From Rhodospira trueperi (GTDB taxonomy: Bacteria > Pseudomonadota > Alphaproteobacteria > Rhodospirillales > Rhodospirillaceae), in assembly GCF_900101965.1 (NCBI RefSeq), contig NZ_FNAP01000004.1, forward strand, positions 1 to 64,000: DNA of 64,000 bases, written 5' to 3'. A program made the translations under genes and the position numbers. This document shows positions 18,000 to 26,489 of this stretch, one piece after another. Each line of letters begins with the position of its first letter. The stretch's first letter is position 1. The notes below the pieces were generated by a model. The model saw nothing but the letters and a program-made list of their open reading frames with translations. It had not been told where the DNA came from and searched no databases.

Positions 18000-19057
18000 G
18001 ATGGGGACCTTCCGTTGTGGTGGAATGGGACCTGGAGATCGGCGGGGCAAGGCTTGGCGGCTGGTCCCGCCGATTCTCCCGGGCGCAGGGTGTGGGGCAG
18101 AACGGTCGCGGGTGCGGCCGTCTCCCCGGCAAGGCGGGCCAGCAACCGGGTGGTCGCGACCCGACCCATCTCCCGCGACGGCTGCGCGACCGTCGCCAGG
18201 GTGGGGTGAAGCTGGGCGCCGACGGCGATGCCGTCGAAGCCGATGACGGAGACGTCTGCGGGCACGCCCAGGCCCAGGCGACCGAGGGCGCCGATCACCG
18301 AGATCGCCAGCAGATCGTTGGAGCAGAACAGGGCGGTGGGTGCGCCGGTCCGGTCGGCGAACAGTGGTGCGACCGCGGCGTCCGCGTCCAGGTCGACGAA
18401 ATCCACCTCCAGGACCCGGGGCGCCGCCAGACCCCGCGCTTCGGCGCCGGCCACGAAGCCGTCGCGTCGGGCGCGGGCGCGATCCGAGGCGGTCAGCGTC
18501 CCGGACACCATCGCCAGCCGTTCGTGCCCAAGGTCAGCGAAAAAGTCGGCGACCTCGCGGCCGGCGGTCACGTTGTCCACGGTCACCGTGGGACGGTTTC
18601 GTGCTGTCGGCTGGTTGTAGATCAGCACGTAGGGAACGTCGTCGCGGTCGAGCGCGTCGAGCACCGGGCTGTCGGCCGCGTCGGCGACGGTCAGGATGAG
18701 ACCGTCGACCTGATACGCCAGCAGGGTGCCGACCAGCGCCTGTTCATCCGTGCGCACATAGTCGGTGGCCATGAACATCAGCGTGTAGCCCTGCGCCTTG
18801 GCCTCGGCGTTGATGCCGGCGACCGCGTCGGCGAACACCGGGTTCGACAACGACGGAATGACCACCCCCAGGGTGCGCGTGCGGGCGGTGGAAAGGTTGC
18901 GCCCGATGGCGTTGGGGCGGAAGCCGAGCCGGTCAATGGCTGTCTGGACCCGGCGGGCCGTGTCGTCACGCACCCGGCCGGTGCCGTTGACCAGCCGGGA
19001 AACGGTCGCCACCGAGACCCCGGCGGCCTGTGCCACATCGCGGATGGTCGCGCCCAC
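17996..19057 (-). CDS. LacI-family transcriptional regulator
   Basis: This 353-residue regulator has an N-terminal helix-turn-helix, TIRDVAQAAGVSVATVSRLV, and a hinge. A periplasmic-binding-protein-like effector domain covers about residues 60-330. After the usual family end (near RPGESA) it carries about 25 extra residues that run into the start of the binding-protein gene, which makes an ATGA overlap. A palindrome at 19112-19129 upstream is probably its operator. It is the first gene of the operon, so it would regulate itself and the transporter. Confidence 0.93.
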   Translation of the reverse strand: MGATIRDVAQAAGVSVATVSRLVNGTGRVRDDTARRVQTAIDRLGFRPNAIGRNLSTARTRTLGVVIPSLSNPVFADAVAGINAEAKAQGYTLMFMATDYVRTDEQALVGTLLAYQVDGLILTVADAADSPVLDALDRDDVPYVLIYNQPTARNRPTVTVDNVTAGREVADFFADLGHERLAMVSGTLTASDRARARRDGFVAGAEARGLAAPRVLEVDFVDLDADAAVAPLFADRTGAPTALFCSNDLLAISVIGALGRLGLGVPADVSVIGFDGIAVGAQLHPTLATVAQPSREMGRVATTRLLARLAGETAAPATVLPHTLRPGESAGPAAKPCPADLQVPFHHNGRSPS

Positions 19058-19111
19058 GCCAGCCCCTCCCGTGAACCGCCGGCCCGATCACCGACAGGCG
19101 TCACCGTGACC

Positions 19112-19129
19112 GATGTAAACGGTTACATC
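19112..19129. promoter_or_regulatory. LacI-family operator upstream of the regulator gene
   Basis: GATGTAAACGGTTACATC is an 18-base near-perfect palindrome with a central CG, the classic form for LacI/GalR proteins. It lies 55 bases upstream of the LacI-family start. One pair of symmetric positions breaks the palindrome. Short GC hairpins at 19161-19174 and 19185-19206 lie nearby and may end the Ugp-like operon or form the leader. Confidence 0.75.
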
Positions 19130-19243
19130 AACGACAGGAGGGTGAATGTTTGGTGACGATCCCCTCTTGGGGGGCGTGACGGGCTCGCCGATGGCCTGCT
19201 CGGCGACGATCTCACCAGGATGATGACGGTGATGGACGGGTTT

Positions 19244-20050
19244 TCAGCGGATGCCGGCGCGCATGAATGACTGCACGAACTGGCGCTGGAACAGCAGGAA
19301 GGCCAGCATCAGCGGCGCCACGCTGAGCAGAGTGGCGGCGGAGACCACCGACCAGTCCACGCCTGATTCCGGCGCCCCGAACACCCCCAGGCCGACGGTC
19401 AGGGGTCGCGTCTCGACCGAGTTGGTCACCACCAGCGGCCACAGGAAAGTGTTCCAGTGGTGACTGACCGACACCAGCCCATAGGCTAGGTACGTTGGGC
19501 GGGCGAGCGGCACATAGACCCGCCACAGCACGCCCAGCGTGCTGCAGCCCTCCAGCCGGGCCGCCTCTTCCAGTTCCTTGGGCGTGGACTTGAACGCCTG
19601 TCGCAACAGAAAAATGCCGAAGGCACTGGCCATGTAGGGCAGGCCGATGCCCAGAATGGTATCGACGAGGCCCAGGTGGGCGAGCGTGGCGTAGTTCTCC
19701 ACGATCAGGATTTCGGGCGCGATCATCAACTGCACCAGCACCAGCGCAAAGGCGATGTCGGCCCCCTTGAAGCGATAGCGCGCGAAGGCGTAGGCGGCCA
19801 GCGTGCACAGCACGAACTGGGCGGCGAGCAGCATGGTCACCAGGATGAAGGTGTTCAGCATGTAGCGCGGGAAGGGGGCCCGGGCCAGCGCCTCGCCGAA
19901 GTTCTCCAGCGTCAGCGGGGCGAACGGATCGAACGTGACCGCGAATGCGGCCGGGTGGAACGCCGCCCACAGCGCATACAGCAGCGGTGAGATCCACAGC
20001 AGCGCCAGCAGCCAGGTGGCGCCGGTTTCAAGGGCTCCACGCGGGCTCAT
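19244..20050 (-). CDS. ABC transporter permease, UgpE/MalG-like
   Basis: This 268-residue permease has six transmembrane segments. Its EAA loop reads ELEEAARLEGCSTLGVLWRV and its C-terminus ends FVQSFMRAGIR. I chose the ATG at 20050, which overlaps the UgpA-like stop as ATGA; the much longer open frame upstream is out of register with that gene. It is the last gene of the Ugp-like operon and forms the channel with the UgpA-like partner. Confidence 0.92.
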   Translation of the reverse strand: MSPRGALETGATWLLALLWISPLLYALWAAFHPAAFAVTFDPFAPLTLENFGEALARAPFPRYMLNTFILVTMLLAAQFVLCTLAAYAFARYRFKGADIAFALVLVQLMIAPEILIVENYATLAHLGLVDTILGIGLPYMASAFGIFLLRQAFKSTPKELEEAARLEGCSTLGVLWRVYVPLARPTYLAYGLVSVSHHWNTFLWPLVVTNSVETRPLTVGLGVFGAPESGVDWSVVSAATLLSVAPLMLAFLLFQRQFVQSFMRAGIR

Positions 20051-20910
20051 CGGTAGTGAATCCGCTTGTCGAGCACGACATACTGCACCAGCGACAGCAC
20101 CGCCAGCACCAGCAGCAGGACCACCGTCAGCGTGGCCGCATACGTCGTGTCGAAGAACGAGAACGCCGTCTCGAAGATGTAGTACAGCAGCAGGTTGCTG
20201 GCGTTGTCCGGCCCGCCCTTGGTCAGGATGAACAGGTGATCGACCAGCTTGAACGAATTCAGGATGGCGTTGATCAGCACGAACAGGGTGGTCGGCATCA
20301 ACAGCGGGAACAGGATGCGCCGGAAATAGGTCCAGCGCGCCGCGCCCTCCAGGCGCGCGGCCTCCCACAGCTCGGGCGGGATGGTCTGAAGGGCGGCCAG
20401 ATAGAAGATCATGAAGAAGCCGGCCTCCTTCCAGACCGTCATGACGATGATCGCCCCCAGCACGGTGTCCGGATCGCCCAGCCAGTTGTGTCCGGGCAGC
20501 CCGATCAGGCCCGCGATCTGGTCGATCAGGCCGATGTCGGGCGTGTAGAAGAACAACCAGATGTTGGCGACCGCGATCATGGGCAGGATGGTCGGCGTGA
20601 AGAAGGCCATGCGCGCCAGCGCCCGGCCCGGCAGCGCGCGGTTGACCATCAGGGCCATCATCAGGGCCAGCGCGATCGAGGCCGGAATGGTGCCCAGCGC
20701 GAACAGGGCGTTGTTCCACAGCACCTGCCAGAAGATCGGGTCGTCGGCCATCAGGGCATAGTTTTCCAGCCCGATGAACCGCGATGGCCGGATCGGGTTG
20801 CCCCGGCTGAACAGGCTGTCGGCCACCGTGGCGCCGATGGGCCAGTAGGTGAAGGCGATCAGCAGGATCGCCGCCGGGGTCAGCAGCAGCCAGCCGATGA
20901 CGTGGCGCAT
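20047..20910 (-). CDS. ABC transporter permease, UgpA/MalF-like
   Basis: This 287-residue permease has six transmembrane segments and an EAA loop, ELWEAARLEGAARWTYFRRI. The length is close to UgpA (about 295). The ATG at 20910 was chosen because the upstream open frame runs into low-complexity GC-rich DNA. It is separated from the binding-protein gene by 211 bases containing two strong hairpins and a run of G-tracts. Confidence 0.92.
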   Translation of the reverse strand: MRHVIGWLLLTPAAILLIAFTYWPIGATVADSLFSRGNPIRPSRFIGLENYALMADDPIFWQVLWNNALFALGTIPASIALALMMALMVNRALPGRALARMAFFTPTILPMIAVANIWLFFYTPDIGLIDQIAGLIGLPGHNWLGDPDTVLGAIIVMTVWKEAGFFMIFYLAALQTIPPELWEAARLEGAARWTYFRRILFPLLMPTTLFVLINAILNSFKLVDHLFILTKGGPDNASNLLLYYIFETAFSFFDTTYAATLTVVLLLVLAVLSLVQYVVLDKRIHYR

Positions 20911-20976
20911 GGGATCGGCTCCTTCAGGCCGGCGGCGTTCAGAGACATGCCCCGGGGGCTGAGCGCTGCCCGGAGT

Positions 20977-21014
20977 CCCTCCCCTGGATAGGGGAGGGGT
21001 GGGGTGGGGTGGGG
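20977..21014. repeat. Hairpin with five consecutive G4 tracts
   Basis: CCCTCCCC (20977-20984) pairs with GGGGAGGG (20991-20998) across a 6-base loop. The + strand then continues as five GGGG tracts separated by single A or T bases, from 20991 to 21014. That is a textbook G-quadruplex-forming pattern on the template strand of the operon. It lies between the Ugp-like binding protein and permease genes. Confidence 0.65.
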
Positions 21015-21082
21015 TTGAAAATGACTGTGGGGTTGACGCGGAACACGCCACGGGCGCGCACATCACCTCGCCCCCCTCCCAG

Positions 21083-21103
21083 CCTCCCCCCGATGGGGGG
21101 AGG
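21083..21103 (-). terminator. Intercistronic hairpin after the UgpB-like SBP gene
   Basis: CCTCCCCCC at 21083-21091 and GGGGGGAGG at 21095-21103 form a perfect 9-bp stem with a 3-base loop. It lies 18 bases 3' of the binding-protein stop codon at 21122. It has no T-tract. With the second hairpin at 20977 it would hinder transcription or RNA decay between the binding protein and the permeases. Confidence 0.65.
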
Positions 21104-21121
21104 AGACCGGGATTCGCAGCC

Positions 21122-22411
21122 CTACCGGTACGGCGTCAGCAGGCGCTCGGCGGTGGCCTGGGCCTCGCCCAGCGCCTCGGCCGGGGTCTTGGAGCCGGTC
21201 AGCGCGGCCTGGATGGCGTCATCCAGGGCCTTGCGGACGCGGCCGGTCTGATAGGTGGACAGCTCGGCGGTGGCGAACTCAAGCTGGTCACGGGCCACGG
21301 CCGCATAGGGGAACTCTTCGACGTAGTCCTGAAGGATTTCGGTCTCGTAGGCGGCCGGGGAGACGCCCATGTAGCCGGTCTTCATGGACCATTCGGCGGC
21401 CCGCTCCGGCGCGGTCATGAAGCGGATCAGCTTCAGGGCGGCGCTGCGTTCGGCGTCCGTGGCGTCCTTGAAGATGTAGAAGTTGCCGCCGCCGGTGGGC
21501 GTGCCCCGGCGCTCGTTGGCCGGCAGCATGGCGACGCCGAAGTCAAACGCGGCGTTCTCCTTGACGGCGGTCAGGTTGCCGGTGGAATGCCACATGATGG
21601 CGGTCTTGCCCTCCAGGAAGTTCTGGCGCAGCGTGCCCCATTCGATGGTGCCTTCGGGCATGACCTTGTGTTCGGCGCCCAGGGACTGCCAGAAGTCGAG
21701 CGCCTCGACCGTGGCTTCCGCATCGAAGTAGGTCTCGGTGCCCTCGCCGTTCATCAGCACCTGGTCGTTCTGCATCGCCAGCGCGCCGAACATCCAGTAC
21801 GGATAGCCGGTCGAGGGGATCATCACGCCCCACCGCGAGCCGTCCTCCTTGGTCAGCGCCTGACCAGCCTCGACCAGCGCGTCCCAGGTCGCCGGCGGCG
21901 TCTCCGGATCCAGGCCCGCCTCACGGAAGGCGTCCTTGTTGTAGTACATGACGATGGTGGAGCGCTGGAACGGGATGCCCCAGGTCTTGCCGCCGGTGCG
22001 GCCGTTTTCCATCAAGGTCGGATAGAAGCTGTCGAGCCAGGCCTTTTCCTCGTCGGTTTCGACGATGTCGTCGAAGGCGACGATGGCGTCCTGTTCGATC
22101 AGGTCGTAGATGTCGATGGAGAACATCACCGACAACTGGGCCGGCTCGCCGCCCTTCAGCGCGGCCAGGGCCTTGATGCGGGCGTCGTTGTAGTTGCCGG
22201 CATAGATGGCGTTGACCGTGATGTCCGGGTTCTCGGCCATGAAGTCGGTGACCATGCCATCGACGATCTCGGTCAGCGGGCCGCCGACGGCCACCGGGTA
22301 GTACATGGTCAGTTCGGTTTCGGCCTGGGCGGTGGAGGCACCGGCCACCCCGGCCATCAGAGCGGTCGCGGCGGCGGTGCCGACGACGGCCTTTTTCAGG
22401 TCATGGAACAT
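21122..22411 (-). CDS. ABC transporter substrate-binding protein, UgpB-like (family 1)
   Basis: This 429-residue periplasmic protein has a signal peptide of about 30 residues, ending AQAE. The segments MYYPVAVGGPLTEIVDGMVT and YAGNYNDARIKALAALKGG resemble UgpB, the sn-glycerol-3-phosphate binding protein. With the DeoR-type regulator this favours glycerol-phosphate or a sugar. The start at 22411 has a purine-rich stretch upstream. Order in the operon is regulator, ATPase, binding protein, two permeases. Confidence 0.9.
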   Translation of the reverse strand: MFHDLKKAVVGTAAATALMAGVAGASTAQAETELTMYYPVAVGGPLTEIVDGMVTDFMAENPDITVNAIYAGNYNDARIKALAALKGGEPAQLSVMFSIDIYDLIEQDAIVAFDDIVETDEEKAWLDSFYPTLMENGRTGGKTWGIPFQRSTIVMYYNKDAFREAGLDPETPPATWDALVEAGQALTKEDGSRWGVMIPSTGYPYWMFGALAMQNDQVLMNGEGTETYFDAEATVEALDFWQSLGAEHKVMPEGTIEWGTLRQNFLEGKTAIMWHSTGNLTAVKENAAFDFGVAMLPANERRGTPTGGGNFYIFKDATDAERSAALKLIRFMTAPERAAEWSMKTGYMGVSPAAYETEILQDYVEEFPYAAVARDQLEFATAELSTYQTGRVRKALDDAIQAALTGSKTPAEALGEAQATAERLLTPYR

Positions 22412-22517
22412 CGTCTAGACTTCCTTTTCGTCTGGGCTGGCAAGCGACCGGACCATCCGGTCCGGCCCGGGCGAGTCCGTCGGGCGCGGCAACGCCTTCC
22501 GGACGGGGCGGGGCGGC

Positions 22518-23510
22518 TCATGGTTCACCGCCGTCCCGCCTGATTCCGGTGTCCTCGAACAGGTGCTCGGCCTCGGCCGGCCAGGCGACGCGAACCGTTT
22601 CGCCCGGTTGCGGCGCGCCCCGGCCGGGGGCACGGGCGATGATCTCCTCGCCGTCCAGCGACAGCCGCAGCAGGGTCTCGGCCCCCAGGTAGTCCAGCGC
22701 CTCCACCCGCGCCGGCCGGCCGTCGCCGTTCAGCATGACGTCCTCCGGCCGCACGCCGGTCAGCGTGCCCGGCGTCGGGCCGCGCAGCAGGTTCATGGGC
22801 GGCTGGCCGATGAAGCGCGCGGCAAAGGCGGTGGCCGGACGTTCGTACAGCATGGGCGGCGGCCCCTGTTGCTCGATGCGGCCGGCGTTCAGCAGCACCA
22901 CGGCATCGGCCATGGTCATGGCCTCGGTCTGGTCGTGGGTGACGTAGACCATGGTCAGGCCGAGCGCCCGTTGCAGGCGCCGGATCTCGTCGCGCATCTC
23001 GGCGCGCAACTTGGCGTCCAGGTTGGACAACGGCTCGTCCATCAGGCAGACCGGCTGCTCGGCGACGATGGTGCGGGCCAGGGCGACGCGCTGACGCTGG
23101 CCGCCGGACAGGCTGGCGGGCTTGCGGTCCAACAGGCCGTCGAGGCCGACCATGCGTGCCGCCGTCTCCAGCCGCCGGGCGCGGTCCGCCTTGGCGACGC
23201 GACGCACCTTCAGGCCGAACAGGATGTTCTCGGCCACGGTCAGATGCGGGAACAGGGCGTAGGACTGAAACACCATCGAAACGCCGCGCTTCGCCGGATC
23301 CAGACCGGTGACGTCGCGCCCGCCGATGGTCACCTGCCCGGCCGAGGCTGTTTCCAGGCCGGCGATCAGGCGCAGGATGGTGGACTTGCCGCAGCCGGAC
23401 GGCCCCAGTAGGACGGTCAGGCTGTTGTCCGGCACGGTGAAGGACACACCATCGACGGCGGCATGGCCGTCCCAGCGCTTGACCAGCCCCTCGACCGCGA
23501 TGGCGCTCAT
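22518..23510 (-). CDS. ABC transporter ATP-binding protein, UgpC/MalK-like
   Basis: This 330-residue ATPase has Walker A GPSGCGKS, signature LSGGQRQR, Walker B CLMDEP and H-loop VTHDQTEAM. A TOBE domain covers about residues 240-325. The ATG at 23510 overlaps the DeoR-family stop as ATGA. The open frame further upstream lies out of register inside the regulator gene. It powers the UgpA/UgpE-like channel. Confidence 0.92.
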   Translation of the reverse strand: MSAIAVEGLVKRWDGHAAVDGVSFTVPDNSLTVLLGPSGCGKSTILRLIAGLETASAGQVTIGGRDVTGLDPAKRGVSMVFQSYALFPHLTVAENILFGLKVRRVAKADRARRLETAARMVGLDGLLDRKPASLSGGQRQRVALARTIVAEQPVCLMDEPLSNLDAKLRAEMRDEIRRLQRALGLTMVYVTHDQTEAMTMADAVVLLNAGRIEQQGPPPMLYERPATAFAARFIGQPPMNLLRGPTPGTLTGVRPEDVMLNGDGRPARVEALDYLGAETLLRLSLDGEEIIARAPGRGAPQPGETVRVAWPAEAEHLFEDTGIRRDGGEP

Positions 23511-24283
23511 GGTCCGGCCTCCGCGTCGGCGACCGTCAGCGCCGTCCCGGCCTTTGCCAGACACGCCGCCAGGGCGGGTGTCGGCGGGCGGTCGCAGACC
23601 ACCCGGTCCACCTCGGTGATGGCCCCGCCGCGCACATGGGCGGCGCGGCCGAACTTGGTATGGTCCAGCACCAGGAACGAGGCCCGGCAGTTTTCGCGGA
23701 TGGCCTGACGGGCGGCCACCTCGTCTTCGTGGAAGTCCAGCAGGGTGCCGTCCTCGTCGACCCCGGCGACGCCGAAGATGCCGATGTCCACCTTGTAGGC
23801 GGAGAAGAAGTCCACCGTCCCGGACCCCAGGACGTCGCGGTCGCCGCTGCGCAGGCGGCCGCCGGCGATGGTGATCTCGCACGACGGATTGGCCGACAGC
23901 GTCATGGCGACGTTGAGGTTGTTGGTGAAGACGCGTAGCGCGCGGCGATCCACCAGCCGACGGGCGACGACCTCCGGTGTGGTGCCGATGCTGAAGGCCA
24001 GGGTGGCGCCGTCTGACACGAAGCGGGCCACCGCGCCCGCGATCCGCTCCTTGGCCTCCAGATTGAGCACCTGACGCGTGCCGTAGGCGAGATTCCCCCC
24101 GTTGGCCGGCCGCTCCACACCACCGTGGCGCCGACGCACAAGCCCCAGGTCGCACAGCCCGGTCAGATCGCGGCGAATGGTCTGTGTGGTGACGGCGAAG
24201 CGCTCGGCCAGCCCGTCCACGGACAGGAACCCGCTTTCCCGCACCAGTTCGGCGATCTCGGCCTGACGCTGGCTCAATTCCAT
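23507..24283 (-). CDS. DeoR-family transcriptional regulator, GlpR-like
   Basis: This 258-residue repressor-type protein has an N-terminal helix-turn-helix (LAERFAVTTQTIRRDL) and a C-terminal sugar-phosphate sensing domain with FSIGTTPEVVARRL and SGTVDFFSAYKVDIGIFGVA. I chose the ATG at 24283, which starts MELSQRQAEI and has GGAGAGG upstream; two earlier in-frame starts lack ribosome sites. It leads the Ugp-like operon. DeoR-family proteins usually sense a phosphorylated sugar, in line with glycerol-phosphate or sugar uptake. Confidence 0.9.
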   Translation of the reverse strand: MELSQRQAEIAELVRESGFLSVDGLAERFAVTTQTIRRDLTGLCDLGLVRRRHGGVERPANGGNLAYGTRQVLNLEAKERIAGAVARFVSDGATLAFSIGTTPEVVARRLVDRRALRVFTNNLNVAMTLSANPSCEITIAGGRLRSGDRDVLGSGTVDFFSAYKVDIGIFGVAGVDEDGTLLDFHEDEVAARQAIRENCRASFLVLDHTKFGRAAHVRGGAITEVDRVVCDRPPTPALAACLAKAGTALTVADAEAGP

Positions 24284-24626
24284 GGGCGCCGCCTCTCCCG
24301 TCGGCGTCGACATGAACGCGCGAACACCGCCGGTGACCAGATCACGCGTCGAGTGAGTCATCAAATGAAAGTCTGGTGACTGTTGTGTTGCAGCTCGAGC
24401 GTTCGAATGAACAGGCGGGGCACCGAATCAGCACAATCAGGCGCGTACCTTCGCCGCGGGTATGTTGGCGGGAAGGCCGGCCGCGCACGGGCGCCAATGA
24501 CGCGCCGTCGCTTGTCGACCCTGGCTTCGGAAACCACCACGATCCCCCAGTCCCTTCCCGGTCCGTCACCCACGTTCGGCCATGGCTCCGCTCTGGCTGG
24601 TACCGGCACGGGGGGAGGTCCCTCGT
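24284..24626. other. Promoter region of the Ugp-like operon; decayed DNA
   Basis: The right side of this stretch lies 3' of a truncated permease gene and the left side 5' of the DeoR-family gene. GTTCGAATGAAC at 24401-24412 has the half-sites of a GlpR-like operator (GTTC...GAAC), which is weak evidence. No gene is supported. The promoter of the DeoR-led operon should lie here. Confidence 0.4.
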
Positions 24627-25177
24627 TCACTTCAGGCCGCCGGCGAAGCCGCGGGTCAGGCCCCGCTGCACGATGCCCACCAGCGCGAGGATCGGGAGGG
24701 AGGCCATGAAGCCGATGGCTGTCAACTGACCCCAGAAGGTCTCGTCCTCGGTGATCAGGGTGGCGATGTAGGTGGGCAGCGTGAACGTCGACGGGGTCTG
24801 AATGAACAGCAGGGCGTAGGCAAACTCGTTCCAACACAGGATCATCAGGAACACGGCCGTGGCCACCAGTCCGGGCGTCATCAGGGGCAGCACGATGGTG
24901 GTCAGGCGGCGCGCCAGGCTGGCCCCCTCGATCCGGGCGGCGTCCTCGTAGGTGACCGGGACATCGCGCACGAAGCCGAGCAGCATCCAGATGGCAAAGG
25001 GAAGGCAGTAGACCTGATAGACCAGGATCAGACCGGGCAACGTGTCGAGCAGCCCTATGGTCCGCAGCACCTGATAGAGCGGGATGGCCAGCACCAGGGG
25101 TGGCGACAGCTTGACCACCAGCACGAAGATCAGAAAGACGCCGTCCAGGCGGCGCGGCAGGCGCAGCCGCGCCAGGG
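24627..25177 (-). pseudogene. 5'-truncated ABC permease, MalG type
   Basis: The minus-strand frame encodes the C-terminal two thirds of a MalG-type permease, from NPLARLRLP onward. It includes VTYEDAARIEGASLARRLTT (EAA loop) and the last transmembrane segments up to FAGGLK. About 100 N-terminal residues, with the first transmembrane segments, are missing. Similarity stops near 25177, where a piece of an ABC ATPase begins on the other strand. An internal ATG at 25124 is not a natural start. The gene is dead unless the lost part is supplied elsewhere. Confidence 0.8.
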
Positions 25178-25183
25178 GGTTCG

Positions 25184-25414
25184 GCTCCGCCTCCCGACGT
25201 GCTGCCGGTGCGGGTCCTGACGGCGCTGTATCAGGGGGCGACCACGCTGGTCACGGTGGCGCCGGAGCTGGCCCCGGACATCCCCCTGACGCTGCGCTAT
25301 CCGGGAGCAGACGCCCCACCGGAGGGCACCCGGGCCGGCCTGCGGATCAACGCCGCCTGGGTGGTGCCGGATACCGGCGCGGGCGCCCACGACCAAGCCA
25401 ATCACCAAGACTGA
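25184..25414 (+). pseudogene. C-terminal (TOBE) fragment of an ABC ATPase
   Basis: The + frame reads DVLPVRVLTALYQGATTLVT and ends INAAWVVPDTG followed by a short tail to a TGA at 25412. This is the C-terminal TOBE part of a PotA/MalK-like ATPase. The whole nucleotide-binding domain is missing. It abuts a beheaded permease on the opposite strand within about 15 bases. The two fragments therefore mark a deletion or inversion junction. Confidence 0.65.
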
Positions 25415-25468
25415 GCGGAACGCCCGAATACGGACTCGCATGGTGATTTCGAATTCGGGCGTTCCGCT
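25414..25468. repeat. Perfect 16-bp inverted repeat
   Basis: AGCGGAACGCCCGAAT (25414-25429) is repeated inverted at 25453-25468, with a 23-base loop. The left arm overlaps the last base of the stop codon of the ATPase fragment. An 8-base inverted pair (GATTTCGA 25445-25452, TCGAAATC 25499-25506) is nested over it. It could be a terminator for the former ATPase gene or a small mobile palindrome. The rest of the gap to 25606 shows no gene. Confidence 0.7.
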
Positions 25469-25606
25469 CTGAAACCATAAGATCGCGCCGATTCACGCTC
25501 GAAATCGGCCCCACCCCAGTGGTTCCGATGTCGAGCGATCGGCGCCAAGCGGCGCGGGCAGTCCCGTCCCGGAGCCGACATCGGTCCGGCGAGGCGGACA
25601 GGGCAG

Positions 25607-26404
25607 TCACGGCGCCTCGGTCTCGTCGCCGTCCTCGGTCAGGATGGCGGCAAAGGCCTCGCGCCGGGCGATCTCGGCGCGGGCACTGCGGTCGAACTTG
25701 TCGCGCGCGGCCAGCAACAGGCTGGCGTCGGCGGCGCGCATGGCGGCCCGCTTGACCGCGATCTTGGCCATGTCGAAGTCCATGACGCGGCCCGTTTCCT
25801 CGATGCCCGAACAGCCGATCAAGGCCAAGTCCAGGCGCAGGCCGGCCAGGGTGGTCAGCGGGGCCTCGCCGGTCACCGAACCGTCCTTGCCGGACAACCG
25901 CCCGCCCAGCAGGTGGACTTCATGGCGCTCAAAACTGAAGGCCATCGCCGCGCGCATGCTGTTGGTAAACACCAGCAGGCCGGATTTCTGGTTCAGTGCC
26001 GCGGCGGCGGCCTCCACCGTGGTGCCGACATCCAGGAAAACGGCGGCCCCGTCCGGCACGCGGGCAGCGGCATGGGCGGCGATGGCTCGCTTGGCTTCGG
26101 TGTTCAAGGTGCGCTTGCGTTCGTGATCCAGGCGTACGCTGATCGGCGCGCGCGCGATCCCGGCACCGCCGTGGAAGCGCTGGATCAGGCCGGCGCCGTC
26201 CAGGGCGATGATGTCGCGTCGCACCGTCTGGGCCGAGACGCCGAAGTGGTCGGCCAGGCTTTCGATGGTGACGAAGCCCTGATGTTCGACCCGCGCCAGG
26301 ATGTCGGCCTGACGGTGCGACACCGGACCGCCGGCGCTGGCGCGCACGTCCGATCCGCCGGGCTGGTCGCCCTGCCGGGGCGAGGGGACCGCCGATAAGG
26401 CCAT
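25607..26404 (-). CDS. DeoR-family transcriptional regulator
   Basis: This 265-residue regulator has a helix-turn-helix (LADHFGVSAQTVRRDIIALD) and a sensing domain with FLDVGTTVEAAAAALNQ and LALIGCSGIEETGRVMDFD. The ATG at 26404 has AAGGAAG upstream, and the first about 40 residues are a low-complexity extension. It is divergent from the LOG-family gene and the fourth ABC operon, with 85 bases between starts. It most likely controls that operon. Confidence 0.88.
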   Translation of the reverse strand: MALSAVPSPRQGDQPGGSDVRASAGGPVSHRQADILARVEHQGFVTIESLADHFGVSAQTVRRDIIALDGAGLIQRFHGGAGIARAPISVRLDHERKRTLNTEAKRAIAAHAAARVPDGAAVFLDVGTTVEAAAAALNQKSGLLVFTNSMRAAMAFSFERHEVHLLGGRLSGKDGSVTGEAPLTTLAGLRLDLALIGCSGIEETGRVMDFDMAKIAVKRAAMRAADASLLLAARDKFDRSARAEIARREAFAAILTEDGDETEAP

Positions 26405-26489
26405 GCGCGCTCTTCCTTTCCCGACTCGAGAATGTAAGCTAATTTCCATCGACCTCGATCTTCAACGGTATACCGGACAGGATGCGGAC

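Noticed and set aside
24401-24412. GTTCGAATGAAC as a firm GlpR operator
   Set aside because: The half-sites fit but the flanks do not match well and only one copy was found. It is kept only as a remark in the intergenic entry.
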